From NCBI GenBank assembly GCA_025355385.1, contig JANXZS010000319.1, positions 1 through 32,094 on the forward strand: DNA of 32,094 bases, in the 5' to 3' direction. Numbering within the stretch: position 1 is the stretch's first letter; each line of letters starts with the position of its first letter. Shown here piece by piece: positions 26,917-32,094 of the stretch. The notes under the pieces are model-generated. The model worked only from the letters and a program-made list of their open reading frames with translations. It searched no databases and was not told the DNA's origin. This DNA is from Acidobacteriaceae bacterium. GTDB taxonomy: Bacteria > Acidobacteriota > Terriglobia > Terriglobales > Acidobacteriaceae. The position numbers and the translations under genes are program-made.

Positions 26917-28002
26917 CTAAAATCTCCTGGCAAGATCCGCGAGCGTTTCTAAAGTGATCGCGCGAAGGAATTCCCAAATCAAATCTGCAGTCACCTGAAT
27001 GTCTTGGATATGCGCCAGCTCTGTGGGAGAGTGACTATAGCGTCTGGGTACGAAGAGCCCCTGCATTGCCACTCCCCCACCCGTGACGTGAATCGTGGAG
27101 GCGTCAGTCCACGTGCGAAAGATGTCAAGCTGATGGGGCAGGCTGTGTTCAGAGGCAACCGACATCAAGAACGTTCTCAGCTTTTTTGAGTAGACGGTGC
27201 CTTGATTACTGTCTCGGAAGTCCAAGGTTCGTATGACCGGTCCCTTGCCGATTTCAGCGGTGGCCTGGGGTGGCCTCGCCGCGGCATCGGTGGCCGAGAC
27301 AGTATCCACGACAATGGCGATTGTGGGGCTGATTGCCTCGGCAGCCACCTTTGCACCCCGGCCGCCGATTTCTTCCTGAACCGTCCCGACCAAGTAGAGG
27401 TCGAAGGGAAACTTTATGGATTGGGCGCGGCGCATCACATCAAGCAATATGGCCAGTCCGATGCGGTTGTCCAAGGACTTGCTGAAGAGATAGCCATTAG
27501 TTGCAGCGAAGAAGTTGGGGCGATATGCTATCGGATCTCCGATCTGGATGCCCAACTCCAACACTTGTGCGCGATCGTCTGCCCCCACGTCAATCCAGAG
27601 GTCCGCCGCGCAGAGGGTCCGTTTTCTATCCTCTTCGGTGACCAAATGACTGGGTTTTACCCCGACTATTCCGTTGCGCGGACCCGTCGATGCATCCACC
27701 ACAACGGCTGTCCCTGGGAGCACTCGCACGTCCACCATGCCATTGGTGTCGAAGCGAAGGAATCCAGATTCCTCTATGTATTGGACGACGAGACCAACTT
27801 CGTCCAAATGGGCCGCCAGCATCACAGATGCATTGCTGGCCGAGCCCGGGATCCGCCCTATAACGTTGCCCAGGTTGTCGGTGTGGACGTCCAAACCGGC
27901 CGACGAAAGTTTTTGTGAAAACGCGTTGGCGACCATCTCCTCAAACCCTGAAGTTCCGCAAAGGAGGCAAAGAGATTCGATATCACGTAAAAGTTCGCTC
28001 AT
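26917..28002 (-). CDS. M42 family metallopeptidase
   Basis: 361 residues, with the M42 dinuclear zinc set: AAHLDEVG (His65, Asp67), KSLDNRIG (Asp178), VQEEIGGRGA (Glu210/211), VVDTVS (Asp233) and PRRYSHSP (His324). These enzymes form large tetrahedral aminopeptidase complexes in the cytoplasm and release N-terminal residues. The GTSGFEE start near residue 16 is also typical. ATG 28002 starts 1 bp after the aminotransferase stop, so the two are translationally coupled. Peptide release followed by transamination is a natural sequence of steps. Side-chain specificity cannot be read from the sequence. Confidence 0.92.
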   Translation of the reverse strand: MSELLRDIESLCLLCGTSGFEEMVANAFSQKLSSAGLDVHTDNLGNVIGRIPGSASNASVMLAAHLDEVGLVVQYIEESGFLRFDTNGMVDVRVLPGTAVVVDASTGPRNGIVGVKPSHLVTEEDRKRTLCAADLWIDVGADDRAQVLELGIQIGDPIAYRPNFFAATNGYLFSKSLDNRIGLAILLDVMRRAQSIKFPFDLYLVGTVQEEIGGRGAKVAAEAISPTIAIVVDTVSATDAAARPPQATAEIGKGPVIRTLDFRDSNQGTVYSKKLRTFLMSVASEHSLPHQLDIFRTWTDASTIHVTGGGVAMQGLFVPRRYSHSPTELAHIQDIQVTADLIWEFLRAITLETLADLARRF

Positions 28003-28003
28003 A

Positions 28004-29200
28004 TTACTTAAGACCGATCCTTTCGACTGCCCGTTTAAATCGCTGAATCAAATCTTCGATCAGAGAATGAGTTCCGCCCAGTGCGATTCTGATGTGATGG
28101 TCTGATCCAAAGGCAGAGCCGGGAACGGATGGAATTCCAAACTCAAGCAGCAATACACGGCTCACCTCTTCGCTGCCGCCCTTTAACCGCGACACGTTCG
28201 GAAAAACGAAGGGCCCTCCCATGGGCTTAATAAGAGAGACATCTGGTATATGCTCTAGGCCGTCGCAGAAGAGATTGCGATTACTTTCAAATTCATGCAG
28301 GGATCGCCTTAGCCATTCTTGTGGACCGCTCAAAGCGGCAGCGGCCGCCTTCTGGCTTACATAGTTGCCGTAGAGCATCATCCATTCCAAAACCTTTGTG
28401 AATTCGATCAGGAGCTCAGGCTGAGCAACGATGTAGCCGACTCTCCAGTTGGGCATGGCAAAGCTTTTGGTAAAGCTCCGCACCAGAATTGTGCGATTTC
28501 GCGCGCGTTCGAGTGACGCGATGCTGCGATGTCGGAGCCCGTCGTACACCAACTTGTCGTACGATTCGTCAGCCAAGATGAGCAAATCGTGCCTCTCGGC
28601 GATTGCCGCAATATTCTCCAAGTCTTGGACCGTAAGAACGTACCCGGTTGGATTCACGGGTGTGTTTAGAAAAAACAATTTGGTCGACTTAGTTACGCTG
28701 CGTTCCAACAGCTCAAAGTCCCATGCGAACCCGTTATTCTCAGCCATGGGTACACGGATGAGGTTCGCTCCGAGCGGCGTGATCACACCGTCTAGAAAGT
28801 AGCAGGGCGACGGAACCAGAACGGAATCGCCATGGTCCAGCAGCGCCGAGAAGACTGTAGACAAAGCATGCATCCCACCGGAGGTAGCAAGGACTTGTGT
28901 GTTCGGATCAATGCTGATCGACAGTTCTCGCGACAACGCATTGGCCACCGCCTGTCGGAACTCGGGCACTCCAGTGGAAGGGGGGTTCACCGTTTCTTGT
29001 AGGGCTTTTCTGGCAGCCTCGACAACATGGTCAGGAAGTGGGGTGGTCGGATACGGCTTGGGGCAGAGCACATCGGCACCCCCCGCGATCAATTGTTCCA
29101 GCGCCGCATCCGTGACACGGGAGCCGACCCTTGGAACTGCCTGCAGTCGCCGGGCTGCGAATCTCTGCAAATCGAGTTGTACATGCGGGATGGGCGTCAT
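28004..29200 (-). CDS. Class I/II PLP-dependent aminotransferase
   Basis: 398 residues of AAT-fold aminotransferase: NPTG at 183-186, DESYDKLVYDG with Asp211 and Tyr214, RSFTKSFAMPNWRVGY with Lys245 as the PLP lysine, and HIRIALGG carrying the C-terminal substrate Arg. It is cytoplasmic and likely works on an amino acid/keto acid pair; aspartate, aromatic and branched-chain types are all possible. The 103-bp gap upstream (29201-29303) holds a 5-bp stem CGCCA/TGGCG at 29251-29265 but no clear terminator or promoter. It is coupled to the M42 gene downstream. Confidence 0.92.
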   Translation of the reverse strand: MTPIPHVQLDLQRFAARRLQAVPRVGSRVTDAALEQLIAGGADVLCPKPYPTTPLPDHVVEAARKALQETVNPPSTGVPEFRQAVANALSRELSISIDPNTQVLATSGGMHALSTVFSALLDHGDSVLVPSPCYFLDGVITPLGANLIRVPMAENNGFAWDFELLERSVTKSTKLFFLNTPVNPTGYVLTVQDLENIAAIAERHDLLILADESYDKLVYDGLRHRSIASLERARNRTILVRSFTKSFAMPNWRVGYIVAQPELLIEFTKVLEWMMLYGNYVSQKAAAAALSGPQEWLRRSLHEFESNRNLFCDGLEHIPDVSLIKPMGGPFVFPNVSRLKGGSEEVSRVLLLEFGIPSVPGSAFGSDHHIRIALGGTHSLIEDLIQRFKRAVERIGLK

Positions 29201-29303
29201 TTGAAAATTTTGTGAATCTGAATACGTCTACAACTGCATAACTACGAGGCCGCCATTTTCTGGCGATAACAGATGCGCACTCATTCGCGACGAGGAACGG
29301 CGA

Positions 29304-30728
29304 CTAATTCAAAGGCACTCTCTTCAGTAACGACGCTGGCGTGGAAGCCACTCCGCCCCTGAAGACCATCTCGATCTTGCGAGTGTTCCGAATGTCGACA
29401 AGAGGGTTTGCACTAAGAATCACAAGATCCGCTAGTTTTCCAGTTTCGATGCTTCCTAAATTACTCGCTTGCTTGACAGCTTCAGCGTTTCGTATTGTCG
29501 CCGCTTGAATGGCGGCGGCTGGCGACAAACCTGATTCCACCAACAATTGCAGTTCCTGATGCATCGAAAACCCCGGAGGAACGTTAGGCTCCGGGGTATC
29601 CGTTCCGCATAGGAGCTCAACTCCTGAACGAAAAAGGAGGCCAGTAAGTTCTTCATACTTTTTGAATTGCCGTCTTCGAAGCTCCAGAGTTTCAGGCGTC
29701 ATTCTGGGCCCATACCCTGGCCAGAAGTTCCGCAAACGCCGAGGCATGAGCAGATTATCTGGAGTATTAAGAACCTCTGGAAGATCCGCTAGCAGGATCA
29801 TGTTGCGTGACACAACCAAGGTCGGATCGACCTTCACCTTGCGCTTTACAATTGAATCAATCAACGCTCGAGCTGTCGGATTTCCTAAGTCCAGGCTCGC
29901 TCTGGATTCCTCGATCTGGTCGTCCAAATGCTTGAGTTCCGCGGGGCTCATTTGTTTTTGCTCCTCAGCGGCGGGAAGGTGTGGCGCCTCCGGAGGGAAT
30001 GAGTAGTTAATTACGGAATCGATATGCTCCAGCACGTCGATTCCGTCCTCGACCGCGTCTTGTGCAGAGTATTTATAGAGATGGCCGGCAACCATCAAGC
30101 CGCGTCGATGAGCTTCTTCAATTACCTTGCGCCCTACCGGACGTTCCGTCCCCACGTAGAGCTTGACAGTAGTAACACCCCAAGCCGCCATGTCTTCAAC
30201 GAAGGCCGGCACGTCCTTAGGATCATTTGTGCCCCAACTCACGCCATTGTCTTCGTGAAAAGGAGGCTTGCCATCGACGAATGGGCTGCAAATAAAAATA
30301 CGAGGCGCCAGGGCCGGATGGGCTGCTGCGTAATTCGCCAGCAGCTTTTCGGCGACTACTTGATCTCCGGTGTCTCGAACCGACGTCACTCCATTGGCCA
30401 GAAAAAGCGGAAGAATTTCCTCTCCGGTCATGCGTGCAAAATCGAGGACGTGCACCAGATGAACGTGTGCGTCAATTAATCCAGGAATAATGTACTTGCC
30501 GCGAGCATCAATCACGCGAGCGCCGGAAGGAATGCGTGGCATGGTTTGAACGGTTGAGATGGACTGGATCCGCTCGCCTTCGATCACGATCGTGCGGTCG
30601 GGCAGCATGATGCCGGTCCTGGAATCGAAAACCGAACCTCCGCGCAGCACGACTGTTTCTGCGTTTACACACGCTGCGACTACAGCAAAAAGTATTGCCC
30701 CTAGTCGACCGAAGCCAATGAATCTCAC
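29304..30728 (-). CDS. Exported amidohydrolase, paralogue of the one at 23581
   Basis: 474 residues from GTG 30728, whose GTGA overlaps the upstream stop; GGAG lies 8 bp before it. Starting at ATG 30788 would run into the previous gene. A signal peptide covers about 1-23 (LGAILFAVVAACVNA). The metal set matches its paralogue: DAHVHLVH, TTVKLYV (Lys), MVAGHLY, VLEHID and GTDTPEPNVPPG. Long identical blocks, including PLFLANGVTSVRD and VTSVRD-flanking residues, NFWP and LLFRSG, show close relationship with the plus-strand copy. It has an extra acidic loop near EEQKQMSPAELKHLDDQI. It is predicted to be a periplasmic dipeptidase-like or cyclic-amide hydrolase. Confidence 0.88.
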   Translation of the reverse strand: MRFIGFGRLGAILFAVVAACVNAETVVLRGGSVFDSRTGIMLPDRTIVIEGERIQSISTVQTMPRIPSGARVIDARGKYIIPGLIDAHVHLVHVLDFARMTGEEILPLFLANGVTSVRDTGDQVVAEKLLANYAAAHPALAPRIFICSPFVDGKPPFHEDNGVSWGTNDPKDVPAFVEDMAAWGVTTVKLYVGTERPVGRKVIEEAHRRGLMVAGHLYKYSAQDAVEDGIDVLEHIDSVINYSFPPEAPHLPAAEEQKQMSPAELKHLDDQIEESRASLDLGNPTARALIDSIVKRKVKVDPTLVVSRNMILLADLPEVLNTPDNLLMPRRLRNFWPGYGPRMTPETLELRRRQFKKYEELTGLLFRSGVELLCGTDTPEPNVPPGFSMHQELQLLVESGLSPAAAIQAATIRNAEAVKQASNLGSIETGKLADLVILSANPLVDIRNTRKIEMVFRGGVASTPASLLKRVPLN

Positions 30729-32094
30729 TGGCCGTACTCCGACCAGTTCACCAGGCGATAAGTATCTTCTCCTACACTCACCACCCATCCATCGGCGATC
30801 AACTTTTGAAAGCGGTTGTTGAGCTTCTCATCCGTCCACATGAATTCATTGAGGTCACCGACCTTGAAGACCGCCTGCCCACGCTGCTCTCGCTGCACGT
30901 TCTGAATCTTCTCCAATAGCCGCTCGGCGTCTTCAGAACGCAGCCATGTGGGCTCAACCAGTTCTACCTGGGCTTCTTTGGCGAATCGCCGCAACTGAAT
31001 CTCCTGCATCCGCCGCTCGGTCTGTCCGAAGACACCTACCCATGTGTTGTATTCCGGTATCGGCTTCCAGGCCTTGGCAAGGCGCCGTGAGATCTCTTCC
31101 TTGGACGTCCCGTTCTGCCAGGCAGTCCTGATCTGTTCAAGTTCGATCCGAAATTCGGCGAAGGCGCGGATCTGCTGCAGGTGCGGCAGCATGAGGTCGA
31201 CTAAAGTATCCGGCGACACCGGCAGTGGAAACTTAGGTACGAACGACGTATCCGTCTTCAGAGACTTCAAATCGGTCAAAGCCAATTCTGCGCGCAGCAA
31301 ATCTTGCGTTGGATCGGCGGTTCCACGCCGGTAGCCTGACATCGTCCACCAATAGGTGTCCCACGAGGGGCCTGTGCGTACGTCTTGAATTAGCTTGAGA
31401 GCTTTCAAGACTTTCGGACCGTTTCGCGGTCCCCAAATCCCCTCTGCAAACTCAGCCATGAGCTCGTCTGGATCGCGGTCTGGATTCCACAGGAGCTGGC
31501 CGGCAACATACATGGAACACAGATTGTTGAGATGGTCGGCATCCATCTCTGACCAATACTCCATGGGGTGAATCTTGTCGGCCCCATTCTTGATCTCTAG
31601 CACCAAACTCTTGAAAAGCTGGGCATTCACATACATCGAAGGTTGCTGGTCGGTCTCATATTCCGTGTCGTACCATCCCCACATTCCGAGCGCAAGATTG
31701 AGCCGTTTTGCAGCCTGATGAACTTTGGCGCGCTGGTCTGGATGGAGGAGAGAATCAGAACCAACCCGCAGAGTCACCGCTCCATCTGGATGTACCGGAA
31801 CATAGTCCGCGATACTGTTTTCAAGAAGGAGATAATCCTTGAAACCGTTCTTGACCAGTTCATCGAAGTAACCTGGGTCTGTTCCCCACAGATCAATGGC
31901 CATTTTGATTTGCGGATTCTTCGCCTTGAATTTACTTTCCAACAGCCGCATATAGTTGAAAACATCCGACCGGTCCGAAAGTTCTCCCGGATCATAAAAA
32001 TGTCCGATCAGGCGATCGACGTAAGGCGCCATCTCGGCGTAGTAGTCGTAATATTTTTCGAACCCTTTCCTGACCGCAGGATCGTTAAATGCAG
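30725..32094 (-). CDS. Glycoside hydrolase-like protein, C-terminal 456 codons (partial)
   Basis: The frame is open from the window edge (first full codon near 32092) to TGA 30725-30727. ATG 32032 is internal, because coding-like sequence (KGFEKYYDYYAE) continues upstream in frame. The visible part has barrel-like strands (IKMAIDLWGTDPGYFDEL, LALGMWGWYDTEYE, ADKIHPMEYWSEMD) and a helical rear section with repeated charged helices, ending in a small winged-helix-like region (WTDEKLNNRFQKLIADGWVV). It resembles GH20/GH67 or DUF4838-type glycosidases in general style, but I cannot name the family. It is coupled to the downstream amidohydrolase by a GTGA overlap. The N-terminus and any signal peptide lie outside the window. 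Confidence 0.5.
   Translation of the reverse strand, partial: AFNDPAVRKGFEKYYDYYAEMAPYVDRLIGHFYDPGELSDRSDVFNYMRLLESKFKAKNPQIKMAIDLWGTDPGYFDELVKNGFKDYLLLENSIADYVPVHPDGAVTLRVGSDSLLHPDQRAKVHQAAKRLNLALGMWGWYDTEYETDQQPSMYVNAQLFKSLVLEIKNGADKIHPMEYWSEMDADHLNNLCSMYVAGQLLWNPDRDPDELMAEFAEGIWGPRNGPKVLKALKLIQDVRTGPSWDTYWWTMSGYRRGTADPTQDLLRAELALTDLKSLKTDTSFVPKFPLPVSPDTLVDLMLPHLQQIRAFAEFRIELEQIRTAWQNGTSKEEISRRLAKAWKPIPEYNTWVGVFGQTERRMQEIQLRRFAKEAQVELVEPTWLRSEDAERLLEKIQNVQREQRGQAVFKVGDLNEFMWTDEKLNNRFQKLIADGWVVSVGEDTYRLVNWSEYGQ

Noticed and set aside
27202-27918. 238-codon open frame on the plus strand
   Set aside because: Antisense to the M42 peptidase, which has the full metal-ligand set.
1-32094. CRISPR array, tRNA, rRNA, insertion sequence or prophage genes
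   Set aside because: No regularly spaced repeats, cloverleaf, rRNA sequence, transposase or integrase was recognised on either strand.

Overview
The window reads as a chromosomal catabolic region of a Gram-negative, soil-type bacterium, most likely an acidobacterium. This rests on an Oar-like TonB-dependent receptor with an N-terminal carboxypeptidase-regulatory-like domain and a C-terminal Phe, twin-arginine-type leaders on predicted glycosidases, moderate GC, and a mix of families (M81, RraA-like, PIG-L, class III aminotransferase, imidazolonepropionase-like amidohydrolases) that is common in Solibacter/Bryobacter-type genomes. The phylum call is inference; no rRNA or marker gene is present.

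Layout. (1) 1-1189 is a gene-poor, decayed edge: the last codons of an unidentified gene, a truncated remnant of a TIGR01777-type epimerase on the minus strand, then about 540 bp with nothing recognisable. (2) 1190-5416 (+) holds a GH36/melibiase-like gene split by one in-frame TAA, an SDR dehydrogenase and an MBL-fold hydrolase. (3) 5484-6260 (-) is an IclR regulator, divergent from (4), a TonB-dependent receptor at 6558-9743. The space between them carries overlapping divergent promoter-like elements and palindromes. The receptor is followed by a 12-bp perfect hairpin. (5) 9872-25026 (+) is a long co-directional run, mostly with 1-60 bp gaps or ATGA overlaps: six-hairpin glycosidase-like protein, enolase-superfamily dehydratase, PIG-L deacetylase, SDR, RraA-like aldolase, M81/MlrC-like protein, mutarotase-like protein, two half-size EamA proteins, class III aminotransferase, DgoD-like dehydratase, ceramidase-like hydrolase and an exported amidohydrolase. 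(6) 25044-32094 (-) is a convergent run. In its own reading order it has a partial glycosidase-like protein, a paralogous amidohydrolase, a class I aminotransferase, an M42 peptidase, a 10-TM EamA transporter and an SDR.

How the genes may work together (inference). Ligand enters through the TonB receptor. Exported glycosidases and amidohydrolases trim it. A PIG-L enzyme, a ceramidase-like enzyme, an M81 protein and an M42 peptidase could attack amide, acyl or peptide linkages. SDRs could oxidise the released sugar, and the MBL enzyme might open lactones. Two acid-sugar dehydratases would make 2-keto-3-deoxy acids, which the RraA-like aldolase would cleave to pyruvate. Aminotransferases and EamA transporters would handle amino groups and export. 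The IclR protein is the natural regulator. This combination of a non-phosphorylative sugar-acid route with several amide-hydrolase families is the best candidate for an undescribed system here. The substrate cannot be read from the sequence.
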